This document shows, piece after piece, positions 11,443 through 24,314 of a stretch of DNA of 64,000 bases. Below the pieces are notes generated by a model that was not told the DNA's origin, ran no database searches, and was given only the letters and a program-made list of their open reading frames with translations. Position numbers and translations under genes: made by a program. Source of the DNA: Watersipora subatra (taxonomy: Eukaryota; Bryozoa; Gymnolaemata; Cheilostomatida; Watersiporidae); contig NC_088711.1 in NCBI RefSeq assembly GCF_963576615.1, positions 25,762,182 through 25,826,181 on the forward strand, in the 5' to 3' direction. Numbering within the stretch: position 1 is the first letter of the stretch; each line of letters opens with the position of its first letter.

Positions 11443-12367
11443 ATGTACTACAAAACGCTCGGCAGAACCGCACCTAACGATTACACATTGTCACGGTCTA
11501 AACTTACTCATTTTGAGAATTAATGGTAACTCCACACCCGAATTGATTTTGCACTTAGTGACCGTATAGCATTTAGAAATCCTTGGACCGTAAACGATAA
11601 TTTTTGGATTTTTAAAAATCTTTGCAACCAACTGCAGGATAACATTAAGTTGTTACTAAGTGATTTGACTACCAAGTACAAGCTATAAAATAACCATAAA
11701 TGTAATAATATTGGACACTTAGTTCATCGAGCTTCCAAATTGCATTTGTATAATGTAATCTCTCGATTTGCAATTGCTTTTTGGTTGATAGACAAGACAA
11801 AAAAAATTATTTGCAGTAACTTCATATTTCGCTACTGAAATTGCTATCATCTAAATTAAACGACTTAATTATTGTCAGGACAACTGAGCTTGTGTTTTTC
11901 AAACATTAAGTGCAATGTTATGTACTAGCAACTAAATCATCTCTGAATGCTTCAGTGTTTTCCTTCCTTTAGTGTACTGGCTACTGTACTCAAAAGTTTG
12001 CAGCTTAAATAAGTAATATTGTTTTGTTATTCGTGCAGCTTTACGTATGTATTCAATACTTAACAATTTTATGTCATGTTTGTAGATGTTATCAAGTGAC
12101 CTCTCATAGCATATTCAATGGCAGCTACTGACATTCATAAATAAAGAGCGGGGTAACAAATAAAGGTGTGATTAAAGTGGTAGATAGTAAAAATAACCAA
12201 CAATTGAAGCAAGCAGTAAAAAAGATATACTATACTAGGGTCAAATAAACCTTAATAATGGATATTCATTATAAAGCATCTATGTTTTACATTGCACAAA
12301 TGCATCTAAAAAACACAAGTAACAGAGTGCGAACAAGTTTGCATAACAAGACAAGCTGATAGCAAAA
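11443..12367. other. Intergenic DNA between LTR element and NKAIN gene
   Basis: This stretch is AT-rich with no domain-bearing frame. It probably includes the 3' UTR of the NKAIN-like gene, whose stop codon is at 12368-12370. I cannot place a polyadenylation signal with confidence. Confidence 0.4.
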
Positions 12368-14600
12368 TTATATCACAGACGGACGGGAGCTTATAAACGG
12401 ACCCTTGGTCGTCTTGACATCGTCTGTAATATTAGTTGATTGATACATATCATGATTAATGGAAGGATAACTTTGATCAAAATTTGACCTATAATTTCCT
12501 CGGCGGCGCTGAGGAGCTGGACTCTGTCGTGACGAATAGAGCCCTCCGTAACTACTAGTCACCTCTTTTAGTGTGCCAGTCATAGAGTTGGAAGTTGTGG
12601 AACTAGCTGCAGGTTGAGCAACGGCTGGCTGACTATTTGAAGAACTTCGTGGAACATCTGGTTGACTGGGTCTCTGCCAAGGAGGAGCATTAGTGGATGT
12701 GTATTCTCTAGCATGTTGAGAGTGATCAAATTTCCCTTGGTAAGGGGAATTACTAGTAGAATTGTCATTACTCCTACCTTCACGCACCTGTGAAGTGACT
12801 CGATTATCTAAATTAGTTTCATGAAGGCGTGGATTTATCTGATCATGTTGTTTTCGATTGTGAAAGTTGCTAAAAGTTTGTTCATTACTTTTACTGTCAT
12901 GTGACCCTGGGGGTGTGCGACTATCTAAATTAGTTTCAAGATGAAGACGATGTATTTGTTTTGTTGGACTATTTGATGAAATGCTTGAATGATGCTGAGG
13001 CTGCGTTGTTATCATTGGTTGCAACGCTATACTTGATGATGGCGGAGATTCTAAATTAGGTGGAACAGGTCCTTGAGCCCTCAAAGACAAATTTCCTGTC
13101 ACCATCCGTCTAAATGTGTTGTCTTTGGGTTGCGTATCTCGACTTCTTATTTGCCGTAACTCTGAAGTTGGAGAAACCCGAGAGTCGAATGACGACTCCA
13201 ACTGATCCGTTTGATCGCTAGAAGTATTTCTCTCAAAGTCACGATAAGGCGGCTTTGCTGGCAGAGACAATGGAGTGTGTGCACCGGTTTTATGCGCATC
13301 TAGTCCTGAGTTGTGCCCATTGCCATTTGTTCTATGGGGATCACTGTCTGGCTTATGAACTTTGAAGTTTGACCTACGAACATCTACTCCAAAATTGTGA
13401 GAATGCTGATCAGGCTTAGGTTTACTGACTCCTTGTCTATGCATGTCAGTGCCAGGTCTTTGGATATTTGAAAACTGTTGACTATTATATATTGGGTTAG
13501 ACAAGCCGTCACTTCGGTGGGAAGGATTTGAAACAGGCTGATCAGGCTTGTGTCGTGAGGGTATATGCTGAGGATTTACATGGCTGACATGCTGCGGATA
13601 TGCACTCCTGTTTGGGTCAGGACTCGCGTTGCTGCTTTCGGCAACAGGAAAAGGAGGCCTGTGATAATCTTTATTAGAATAAGAATTGTCAAGGTTATTT
13701 TCCAAAGTATGACTAGAACTGAACGCTGTCATGCTTTTCTCTGTACTCATGCTTGAGGAGCCAGGGCTAGAAGGACTCGAGGATAGGGCGGCCTTCGTAG
13801 GAGTTGGAGGAATAACTAATTGTGTAGGGCGATTGTGCAAGGCTCTGCTGCCGGGGTGTTGAGCATGTGTTGACCGATAAGGCTCTGGCCCATCAGAAAG
13901 TGGTGGAGGTGGGGCTGGGAACGCCACACTATCCCGTGAATAAGCCTCAGGCCCATCCTCTAATGGTGGAGGCAAATCTGATGCAGTGTTAAATTGAGGA
14001 CCGAGATTTGTTGGCCTATATCTTTTGTTTGGAGTATGACCAGGAGGAGCACCAGGTGAATCAAACTGTTGGCCCTGCAACTGCTCTGTATGTGGCCCAT
14101 CTGATGAGCTACTATAGCCGTATGATTCATTCTCGTGACCTTGCTGCTGTCGATGACCTTGGGGATAGTGAGACGATGGAAGAGCATCACTGTCCAATCC
14201 TGACGAGGGCATAATGGTAGGTGCCCAAGGCAATGAGTTGGGATTGTTCCCTTTACTTGAACTACTTCGACCCGTTCGGCCACTAGATGACTTTTTAGAA
14301 CGTGTGCTTCCTCTATTACTACGCTTACTTTGCCTAGTTCCACTGTGACTAAGGTTGGCAGACCTAGCACTACGAGTGCTTCTGTTGGATCTAATGCTAT
14401 CCCGCCCTTGACCCGGCAACTCCCAAGGTTCAGGACGGCTCAGGCTATTATCTCGATCCATTCTTAAAGATATGCTGGATCTCCTTGAGGAAGGTGCTTT
14501 ATATACTTGAAATACGGGGTCTACAAATAATGGAACAAGTAGCAACTCTCGTAGGGTAACAAAGTTATATGGAGAATTGGCAGCATTAACAGCATGGAGC
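12368..14600 (-). CDS. NKAIN: NKAIN-like exon 6 (long disordered tail, stop)
   Basis: The acceptor TTGTTGCTGACAG lies behind a strong pyrimidine tract. The exon codes for about 743 residues. A membrane-proximal part includes FVDPVFQVYKAPSSRRSS, recalling the FDP-Y segment after TM4 in known NKAINs. Basic Arg/Ser stretches follow (SNRSTRSARSANLS), then several hundred residues of Ser/Pro/Gln/Asn/His with many PP and SP sites, ending SSRPSVI. No domain or coiled coil is visible. Shorter frames on either strand here are shadows. Confidence 0.88.
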
Positions 14601-17600
14601 CTGTCAGCAACAATCAACACAAAATGGAGAAGGCTATGCAACAGCAAAACATAAAAACAAATTTTCAAAAACAATAATAGCCAACAGTCAAAATTGGTTT
14701 ACATACTTGGAGAAACCACTGAACCAGAATAACTAATAAAATGTACATCTATGGTACTTTATATGTCATGACTACAAGAAAGGTAAATAGCGGTGCATGC
14801 ATAGCCAATACAATGTATACCGATGATAGCCACAATAAATCTGTGATGGGCAAATTGGAGTGGATAACTCCAATTCACCTGGCATAGGTAACCTTGGTGA
14901 TAGCAAGCACATAAGCCAACAGAAATGTCAGGTTGCCGCTGACAATGATGCAGACTAACTGTACGCATCTTAGTCTATTTGACAAGATCAAGAATTTACG
15001 TGATGAATGCTGTGATGAATGCCTAGGGCTGAGAGGTCAATGGGTGTTGGGCAAATTGGAAGCCGTTTATGAATTCAACTACAGTGAACAAAGGCAACAG
15101 CTGAATGACATTTATACTAGTTGATAGATTTTGTCCTGAGGCAACTGTGTTTTTTTTCAAATCATTTGAGCAAAAATTTAAACATCTATAAAATCTTATG
15201 CGTAAGCAGTGAATATCAAACTGCAAGCTGTGTTTGGCATACTCAGTGATAATCCATCTTTGTTGAATTGGGAAAACCCGTCTATATCATATGACAATTT
15301 AACATTAGTGACGGTGCATTCTTCTTCGATTAGTTTTATTATGTGACCTTTCTACTGACGACTATTTTGTTTTACAGCATTTCTAAAATGGAACTGATTT
15401 GCCGAAACTTAACTCTTTTTATTACTTTGGCTGCTTGGTATTAAATTTTATTGGCCAACACCAAAAATGAATGAAGCTAGCATTGTGACATGCTCTTGTA
15501 TGCTGGTTTTTGCTCCTTTTTCAAAATATTTTGGGAAAACTCCGAAGTAGCTATGTGTACATCGGTGGCAAAGTGTTACCAGAAAGTAAATATATGAAAA
15601 GGTGAATGCCCCTGCGAAAAATTAAGAGGTAAATGGTAATCCATTCCCAGAGAACGCCAACAAAATAGGAAATTTTTGGCAGGCAGTGAAAAGAAGAAGA
15701 TACCATGGCATGGAAGTATACATCCACCAGCATATGTATATACACGTACGAACAGCCGTTATCTCATAGCTGTGCAGAGACAGCACCAAGTACCAAGATA
15801 CTACTGGTGCTGACCCTGCACTCAATGCTAACAAGGCATCGACTGCGGACTGTGTGCAACCACTAGCTGTCATTACAGAACCAGGTGGCAGGATATTCAT
15901 GGTCACCGGCACTGGCTGAAACAGTACTGAGAGTAGCAGCTCAAGAAAGATTGAGTAAGGTGCTTTAGTAACAGCTTTATACACATGTAAATGACAAGAC
16001 TGATTGGAAAATGGCCTACCATTCCTCTCATAACTAATCCTCTCTGCAAGCAAGAGCAACATTACATAAGCGTGACAATTCCACATGATTGCACATTTGT
16101 CTCTGATTGCCCAAACTATTGCAACACTTCTCAAACTGCAGAGGTTGTGTGACACATAGCATTACCTCCGCAAGTTTAGAACAAAACATCAATTAACATA
16201 TAAAAACAAACTAACAACTGATTTAAAAAATCAAACCTGTCACACGTACAAAAGGCTGAACCTCTTAAAATATCTGACACACGAATGACCTTCAAGCAAA
16301 GCTAGGCTGCAAAATTGGACATTTGTGTAAACTAAGACCTTTTTTGTGTCTGTGGACTCTTAAAAATTGCTGTTGCTAGTTAAGCAATCATCGGAATGCA
16401 AACAAATTTTTCAATTATTAGTAAATAATAAGCATGTGTTGCGTGTCGAATCACCTCAATTCAACCAAGTGGTTGAAAGCTCTTGGCTAACACAAAGGCA
16501 GCCAAAATGCTATCATTTTAAAGAGTGCAACAAGTCACTAGAGCAACTGGTCACGAGTTTATAGACTATACAAAAATAGAGTGAGTGGATAACACTTGAG
16601 TTCTAAAAACAAACACGGCCTAATATCTCACACTCATGTGTGAAAAGATCTCATGAATATTATTTCCTGCCAACGAATCAACGGTTTTAAAACTTAACTG
16701 TTTCTTATCGATTTATTTTTATAGAATGTATTGATTTATGTTTGACCACTGAGCTGGAAATATTCATCAGATAAAATAAAGCACCTTTACGAGAAGAACT
16801 AGAACTTTTGTGAAAGCAATTTTGACAGTTATGAATATTGCGGCAAATTAGCAGAATTCATAGTTATCACTCCACAACTAGTATCACAAGTGAAAAATAT
16901 TTCCTATTATTATTACATACAATTTAAAGGTGAACTAGAAAGGCTTCTTACAAAGCATACATATATCTTTAAACACTTACTCGTATCATCCTTTTCCCTC
17001 AGTAGATAAATGACAAACGATGATGAGACACAACCTATCATCTACAACATAAAATGAATGTGATATCCCCGTTTAAACAGTTTTTAAATACGATGCAAAA
17101 TGAAGTTAAAACCAAATTCTAGCTTAGAGTTGTACAGCATGAAAAGGTGATGGACCTTTCCATATAAAACTAGCTTAGTAATGATACAAGCAGGTAGAAT
17201 GTTTCGATTTCAATCCTAAAACAAAGCCTACTACATAAAAATAGTTTTCTTAGCTTGAATACTTGGCTTAACAAGTGCAATACCATCACAATGAAACTAT
17301 TGTATTAAACTGGATGGACAGTCAAATATGCAGTGTAAAAATTACATGTAATGCCAATCAAAACACTGCATTTCTGCGACAAATTGTGCTCACTGCTTGG
17401 GGAACTGATTGCCTAGCAACAATGCTGCTGACAGCTTGGCACATCACCCTCCCGCTACGTAGCCCACAAAATTCTGCTGTCTAGTGAAAAGGGCCTACTG
17501 TATCCCAAGCTTGCGACAGTACAACTCCGGGGCATGTAGAAGATTGACTCAAAATGAGTTGTATTCAAGACAACTTCAGCACAAAGTCGAAGAGCCAGCA

Positions 17601-20600
17601 AGGTAACAAAGCTCTTTGTCACAATAATAGGGTCTAGAACAATAGTTGTCAGAAATACGCTGCTGTGCTACTTGCTGAGAACAGACGTCACCTCCTGACT
17701 AATAACACAGTTTTCAATGTAAATAGATTTATGCGTGGCTCACAATACTTCAATACTGACTAGAGGGTGACTATACAAAGCGATATTCCTTCTGATGCAA
17801 GTACGCACGTACAGCCAATAATCATGCTACATCAAACATTTTTGATGCTCATTAGGAATGCTTTGGTTGTATAAGGTGCAACTTTAGGATTAGGAGTGCT
17901 TGTAAAGTTGGAGATGAAAATATGTTTGTGCTGAAGCAAAAAATTCATTAACTTCAAATTATTTAATTCATGAATTTTAAACAGGACAGTTTATTGACCA
18001 ATATTCAACCTGATCAGATATTGCTGAAAAATAGTGATTTTTACATAAAAGCAACGCAATGATCTGCAATCTTATGGTTCATTCCATAAGATATTACTTT
18101 GTATAGCAACAGTAATAACAGCTAACTAGTAATGAGAAAGAACTAAAGAAAAAAGATTAACTTGAAAGAAAGCAATTCAAATCAATTTTATAAGTATAAA
18201 ATACCTATTTCTAACTTGATGGCATAGTTAATAGAAGCTTTGATAAAATTAAATAATATTAATGCATGGTAGGAGCTAGACTTCGGTGTTGCAACAACGA
18301 GTTGAATGAATAGAAAAGGCAAGCGAGGGTTTGTTCTATGAGGATAAATTAAAATCAGGTGTGCGTAAGTTGTAAGCACTTAGCGAGTCATAAGGGACTG
18401 CACTGAATATTAATCAACAACAACAGAAGCTGAGATAGAACAGAAGCTGCTGCAGGCTGTAGGAAATGATTAAAATTTATCTTGTCTCTATTCAGATGCT
18501 TTATTGATGGCTGTAAACCTATCGTCTTAGCCAAGAGATTCAGCTGAGAACCTAACAGTAAAGGCTGATGTTTGAGAGTGCTCGAGCTTGCCAAGAGGTA
18601 TTCTATCCAAGCAGCCATGATGCTTTAGGAGAAAACGTTATCTTAATAGTTGAACGAGTCTAGATGTATATGCACCAATGAGAGTATGCATGAAAGGATA
18701 ATATTAATTATTCTCTCTTTTTATTGGTTGCTGAAGAGAATTATCACAACTGCAAGCTCAACATCTCCCCAACCTTCCAAAATAGATAAATTCATTCACA
18801 CCTACCATAATTAGACGATGAATGAACAACACACTAACCCTAGAACTACAATTATAAAAAGCAATTGTAAAGCAAATTGATGCACAACATGGTCTTGCAT
18901 AATTATATATCAACACTTTTCAAAGCACCAAAAATATTGTAGATTAAAATACATCAAAAATTGAAAACTTTTAATTGTAACTATAATTCAGCAAGTTTTA
19001 AGAACAACACTGCGACTGATATTAACACGGTTTAAAGCAAGACCGATATAACAATACAGTAGATGCCCCTACAACATGGAAATTACACTATAGGTGGTTT
19101 ACATCATAGGAGCATCTACTGTATCTCGTAAGTAAGTATGTGTCTTATCCAAAACAGTCAAAAGCATAGACTAGAGAGTTTAAATGAAACCCAATTGAGA
19201 CCTCACACCTGTTTTCAAGCTATGATACTTGCAAACCGTGAAGTCGGGTAAGGAGAGCAGCGCAATCTCTTCAGACAAGAGCCATTTTACGATCAATCCC
19301 ATGAATGATATTGCATATGCATACGCTGCAAGTTACTGAGATAAAGAGAGATTCATTACATTATCTCTACCGACTAGACTAGGACATAGATATCACAACT
19401 AATGCTGAACATATAAACACAGCTTACCGAAGGGTTTCAGGTTAGTCTATAAACACCTAACCTGAAACCCTTAAAGCCAGGCCAGGAGATAACATTGTCA
19501 ACTCACAGATAGTAATATCTGTATGCCAGCATGAATCACTTCCACAATGCTGCCATCCACCACACATTTCTTCTCTTCATAACAGTTGATCCAGAAGGAG
19601 CTGCCAGCTCCGAAAGCAAGAATGCTAGTAGAGCTCTAAAAGACGCCAGAATAGCCAGTAAAACACTAGAGTTCAGCAGGTCGGTGTACTGCAGGTGATA
19701 GATGGGATGTAGATGACCTTCCATTACTGAGGAAATGAAATGGTAGGCGCTTAAGATGATGGTAGTGCACAATTAAAATGCAATCAAGTGTCTGCTAAAA
19801 GCAACTGACTCCTATATTTGTATCTGCATCCATTTCCATTCGGATATGAATTGTGTACTTCAAATAGCTGGCTGCCTACGAGCCATTTACTCACAGAACA
19901 GGAAGACAGCAAGAGGATGTGATGGCATAACCAGCGACAAGGATGTCACTCAAAACTATGGTAGACTAGGACCCTGGCTGTCTAGCGCACAGTGAACAAA
20001 GATCAGGTGTAATAAATATATGTACAATTATTTCAAGAAATCCAAAGCGTAGTTGATTGGTGCAGTTGTCAGAGCCTTAAGGTCCGGCCACACGTAACGA
20101 ATTATTCTTTCATTCTGACCGAATTCACGACTTTCACAGAATTCACAGATTTGTTTGGCCGAATATCCCATAATCGTCTGAGCTGTGCATGCACACCGAA
20201 TTCGTCAACAAAACGCTTTTAATTGGCTAACCAATTTTTTTAACGAGCACGACTCTAGTAGCTTTGACAAGTGGTATAGTCCAAGACACGTACGACGACA
20301 CGCAATAAAAGTATCACTGCGATATGACTTTATATGTACGATGCAACTGCCTATATGCGCTAGAGATAGCGACTGTTTTTTACGACGAAGCTTTTACTGC
20401 ATAAAAAGAAATTATTATTATTGAAAAAGAAACAATTTATAGCTACTAAAACATTTAAAAAAAATTACTGGGTACACGATGAGAAGTTCCTGCCTTGGTG
20501 AACCAACGAGAGAGAACCAACAATAGCGCATATAGGCAGTTGCATCGTATGTATAAAGTCATATCGCGGTGATACTTTTATTGCGTGTCATCGTACGTGT

Positions 20601-23600
20601 CTTGGACTATACCACTTGTCAAAGCTACTAGAGTCGTGCTCGCTAAAAAAATTGGTTAGCCAATTAAAAGCGTTTCGTTGATGAATTCGGTGTGCATGCA
20701 CAGCTCAGACGATTATGGGATATTCGGCAGAACAAATCTGTGAATTCTATGAAACTCGTGAATTCGGTCAGAATGAATGAATAATTCGTTACGTGTGGCC
20801 GGACCTTTAGTCTACCATGCTGAAACTCGCGAGTGCCGATGCAATCTCACGCGATGCAATATATATTCCCAACTTCAAACCGTGACTTCGGACAAGCGAT
20901 GGCACACAGCTCTTATTATAGTAAAGATTATCCCACATACGATGACAATAACTCGCTGCGAATGCTGAGAATGAGCAAACTGAACGCAAAACTCCTAACT
21001 ACATGAGCCTAAAATATCAAATTAATGTCTTGTCGTGGTAAAACGGAACGCTTTGCAACAGCTAAAACTTTATCAGTAACTTGATAGGGGAGGTGCTGGT
21101 TTTTTGGGCATTGTTTAGCTATTCCTTAATACCGACAAATAGTGTTTGGTGACACGCTGTCATCTCAGTATGCTGTTTATAAACGAGGTGAGGTCACGCT
21201 AAGAATTGCTATGGCTGTGAAGACTTACAACATGTCATCCAACAGCAAACAAAAGTCAGAAAACTAAGGGGTTAAGGTATGGCACCACACCTACCTTTTC
21301 AAAACTACCAACTTCCAGGTAGAGACAAATGACGAATATATTCCAAGCAATGTATATGATGCTCCATATTAGATACTACAACATATCAGGGCACAGAGTA
21401 CCTGTCAAAGTGTGCCAATGTATATGATGCTTCATATTAGATACTACAACATATCAGGGCACAGACTACCTGTCAAAGTGTGCCAACTAGCATTTAAACG
21501 AAAGTGACAAAAGCTGATAAATGAGCGAGCCAACCGCTGCTGAGTTATTGCCCTGTTCTACAAAGCAAGGGTGAAATGTCAGTCTGAATTGTTGTCTGAC
21601 AGCGAAACTTCAATGATTTTGGCTAACTTTACAGTCTGTTTTCAAAGGTTTATCCGCAAACATTACATTACCTAATCCTAATAACGCTATAATCCAGGCG
21701 ATGACACATCAAAGGAGGTTGAAATAACCACCCACCCTCACACTATGACAGAGCAACCTTGCATTTAGAGCGTAGTAAAGGTAACTAGTAATGGGGTGAC
21801 TGGCCCAACAGCTCAACTTTTACACGGTTAAGTGATATGTAGAGTGTTTAGACTTCAATATCCAACGCTAAAGGAATATAATACTATTTGTAAATGGGGC
21901 ATGACAATCACAGTAAGAGCTAATTCTAACAAGCACTCAACTAAAAAGCTAACGCTGCAGCCGCAGTAGGGAAACAATGCTATGCACGATTAGCGCAACC
22001 AAAATAGTTTTGTTTTGAGAAAAAACGTTTCATTACGACCCATGATACAAGGCAGACCGAGCAACTTGGTCACTGGCTCAAATAACCCATGATACAAGCA
22101 GACTGAGCAACTTGGTCACTGGCTCAAATAACCCATGATACAAGCAGACCGAGCAACTTGGTCACTGGCTCAAATAACCCACCATTTTAAGTCAGCACTC
22201 TAACAGCTACATTATCGTAATTTTTAAGCAAACGGCTGGAGGCATGTTCAATCAAAGACTATCAAATTAGCTGTCTCACTCAAACAGACATGACTGGGCA
22301 GCCGGAGAGGCTAAGCAGAGTGGACAGTGACACTCACCACCAGCACGAGCTTGTGTTTGTAGAGGCACAGGCCAAAGATGGCTATAATCACAATTGCTAT
22401 TTGCACAAATCCAGTAAAGATGGATAAGTAAAGAAATCCAAGGAAGTCCATGACGAGTCTCTCCAATACGGCGACCTGAAACAGACGCCTTCAATCAAGC
22501 GCTCATCAGCAATGCTAATATGTCGATCAGTTCCTTGGAGACTGACAGAAATCATGGTTAATGTTTGAGATAACTCAAGAAGTAACATACTGTATGTAAA
22601 TTTGCTAGCTGGTTAGTATGCCAGCAGGGCTTACAAAGTAAGATGGCTTCATGAAGGTCGGAAGAAGTAAAAGAAAGACGTTGCCCTTAAGAGAGGTAAA
22701 GAACATAGCGTAAAAACAGAGAATCTTCCAGGTGTAATGGCAGTACAGCAACAACCGAAGCACCAGACATTGTGATATATATAAAGTTGCAATATTGACG
22801 AAACAAAAATACCTTCCACTTCCTACTACTTGTAACTACTATGAAACAGCATGTGTTCTACTAAAATCTTATGGTTATGTAGGTGTGCTGTAATAGTAGA
22901 CCACAACTGAGGAGCATATTTAATCATGACTGAATATTCTACATTCTAACAAATTATTGTACCTAAGAAGCCTCCCTTCCCTTCCTTCATCTCAGCGGTA
23001 AATGTACATAATAACCATTCCACACCAGCTGCTAAGTGTAAAGGAAATATTAAGATGTTACGTTATTATTCTTATGTTCCAATGCTCAAACCTACTAAAT
23101 TGGCCTTGGAGACTTGCCAATCAGGGAAAGTAAAACAAGTTTGTGTAATACATATAAAATGAAACATATTTCCACAAATGTTGTTTGTGAAAATGTAGCA
23201 GGCTTAATATGATCAAATGATATCAGCTATGGATTTCACAGCTGTCTATGCCAATGTCCAACACAGCACAAGTTTGCTGCATCTTCAGATAAACTAAGAA
23301 TACAATCAAAAAAAGAATCAAGCTTCCGTATTTTTATAAAAACTTGTTGCTTAAAACATGGTAAACACCTGCTATAAAAATTGTTAATTTGTAAAATGTT
23401 TGAAAATATTGCAAAAGCATCCTAACAAAGTTTGCAAGTATGGTGATAACTAATTAGTTAAAAATACACAACAAATGAAATTTGGTAACAGCTCAGCCTT
23501 ACTTGAAACAGCGTACATTATTTAATATATTCAGCGATTAACAGCAAGGCTCCCTCAATAAAGTCATGAAATATTGTTAGTGAGCAAATGTGCCGGATGA

Positions 23601-24314
23601 TTAAAACAATAATCCATGAGTAAATTGCTATATAAGAAAATTAAGTTGTCCAAGCACTAATTGCTTTTGCTATTGAGAAGAAATTGCTTCCTTCAAACTG
23701 CTAATTACCTGTGTAGAAAAATATATACTTAACAGTATAGTCTATACCATCAAACTACGATATATACTGCATATAGAGCACTATTTCTACCTACACAATC
23801 TTGCATATACCTGCATGATGTAACACATGTCTGTATAACACACCTGCATAGCAGTATAATACATATCTATATCATATATATATATATCATATATATATAT
23901 CATATATATATATATATATATTATAGATGACACTAGACAGCTGCACTAAATACTAAACAATAAATGCACCATATGAACTGCCTTACGTTTGGCGAGGATG
24001 ATACACCACCTTCCGAAAAAACATGGTCAACGATTAAAAGTGACTAACTCTACTACAATGTGACCACTAATCCTGGATTAATATAATTCAGACTGAAAAA
24101 CCAGACAAGTGACTAGTATGCAGTTGAAAGTCTATTGCTTAGACATCAATTCATGGGACACAAATCTGAGAAATAGGCACTTCTGAACAATTGGTGAAAG
24201 GTCATTAGAGTCTTCCACCGAAAGGGGGCAGCAATAAGGATGTCTGGTAGAGTAACTTACCAGCTGGATGGTGCAGATGACCAACAAGACAACTGATCCA
24301 TTGCAACAGCCCAT
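12368..24314 (-). CDS. NKAIN: NKAIN family protein with giant cytoplasmic tail
   Basis: NKAIN proteins are small four-pass neuronal membrane proteins that bind the Na+/K+-ATPase beta subunit. Six exons join in phase: 24314-24261, 22475-22338, 21375-21295, 19635-19507, 14958-14879 and 14600-12368, giving about 904 residues. The N-terminus MGCCNGSVVLLVICTIQL matches the MGCC start of the family. Exon 2 gives VAVLERLVMDFLGF and TM2, exon 3 YIAWNIFVICLYLEVG (TM3), exon 4 a Cys-bearing loop and VEVIHAGIQILLS, and exon 5 the rest of TM4. All junctions use GT-AG and five consecutive phases agree. Known family members are about 200 residues; here one exon adds about 743 residues rich in Ser, Pro, Asn, Gln and His with no folded domain. 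The nearest neighbour on the same strand is the CTTNBP2-like gene, about 3.4 kb upstream. Upstream UTR exons are not identified. Confidence 0.9.
14879..14958 (-). CDS. NKAIN: NKAIN-like exon 5 (TM4)
   Basis: It has 26 codons plus two bases: LVCIIVSGNLTFLLAYVLAI, then TKVTYA. The CAG acceptor fits the phase-0 end of exon 4, and the phase-2 end (AG) fits the single G opening exon 6. The pyrimidine tract is modest, so this exon is less certain than the others. Confidence 0.75.
19057..19121. mobile_element. 65-bp micro-MITE
   Basis: The ends are CAGTAGATGCCCCTA and TAGGAGCATCTACTG, near-perfect inverted repeats, flanked by TA on both sides (19055-19056 and 19122-19123). The TA duplication suggests Tc1/mariner-type mobilisation. 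It lies in the intron between exons 4 and 5 of the NKAIN-like gene. Confidence 0.7.
19430..19472. repeat. Perfect 15-bp-stem hairpin
   Basis: AAGGGTTTCAGGTTA and its exact reverse complement are separated by 13 bases. It lies just downstream of exon 4 of the NKAIN-like gene, so it would form a hairpin in the intron RNA. No function is assigned. Confidence 0.75.
19507..19635 (-). CDS. NKAIN: NKAIN-like exon 4 (extracellular loop, start of TM4)
   Basis: It encodes 43 residues: a loop with GSSFWINCYEEKKCVVDG (two cysteines) and the conserved (V/L)VEV-HAGIQILLS entry into the last membrane helix. TTTTAG acceptor, GTGAGT donor, phase 0 at both ends. Confidence 0.88.
20080..20806. mobile_element. 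727-bp fold-back MITE with TTA duplications
   Basis: The ends AGGTCCGGCCACACGTAACG and its reverse complement are perfect and flanked by TTA (20077-20079 and 20807-20809). The arms stay complementary for about 280 bp around a loop of about 160 bp. The 3-bp TTA duplication suggests a PIF/Harbinger-type source. It sits in the intron between exons 3 and 4 of the NKAIN-like gene; open frames inside it are fortuitous. Confidence 0.85.
21295..21375 (-). CDS. NKAIN: NKAIN-like exon 3 (TM3)
   Basis: It encodes 27 residues starting YLIWSIIYIAWNIF, with the family's Trp-Asn motif and an acidic residue after the helix (LEVGSFEK). Acceptor GTTGTAG, donor GTAGGT, phase 0 at both ends. The acceptor and first bases of the exon are duplicated 68 bp upstream in the gene (21419 onwards), but that copy has a TGA in frame. 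Confidence 0.88.
21351..21486 (-). repeat. 68-bp tandem duplication across NKAIN exon 3 acceptor
   Basis: Two copies (from 21351 and from 21419) differ at a handful of positions. Each holds the pyrimidine/AG acceptor and the first bases of exon 3. Confidence 0.88.
22038..22180. repeat. 46-bp tandem repeat, three copies
   Basis: The unit begins ACCCATGATACAAG and ends GGCTCAAATA. The three copies are nearly identical; the first has one extra G. It is intronic in the NKAIN-like gene. Confidence 0.9.
22338..22475 (-). CDS. NKAIN: NKAIN-like exon 2 (TM1 end and TM2)
   Basis: It encodes 46 residues between a TTTCAG acceptor and a GTGAGT donor, phase 0 at both ends. It contains the conserved ER(L/Q)V(M/F)DFLGF-like segment and a long hydrophobic helix, VQIAIVIIAIFGLCLY. 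Confidence 0.9.
23870..23925. repeat. AT dinucleotide-rich microsatellite
   Basis: A (TA)n tract is interrupted by TATCATATAT units. It lies in the first intron of the NKAIN-like gene. Confidence 0.8.
24261..24314 (-). CDS. NKAIN: NKAIN-like exon 1 (start codon)
   Basis: This exon encodes 18 residues, MGCC plus most of the first membrane helix, ending at a GTAAGT donor in phase 0. The Gly-Cys-Cys start could be lipidated; that is inference. Confidence 0.88.

Noticed and set aside
13960-14370. Second minus-strand frame and several plus-strand frames inside 12.4-14.6 kb
   Set aside because: They are shadows of the low-complexity NKAIN tail exon, which is in phase with five upstream exons.
20185-20424. 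Plus-strand 79-codon frame
   Set aside because: It lies within the arm of the 727-bp fold-back MITE and has no domain.
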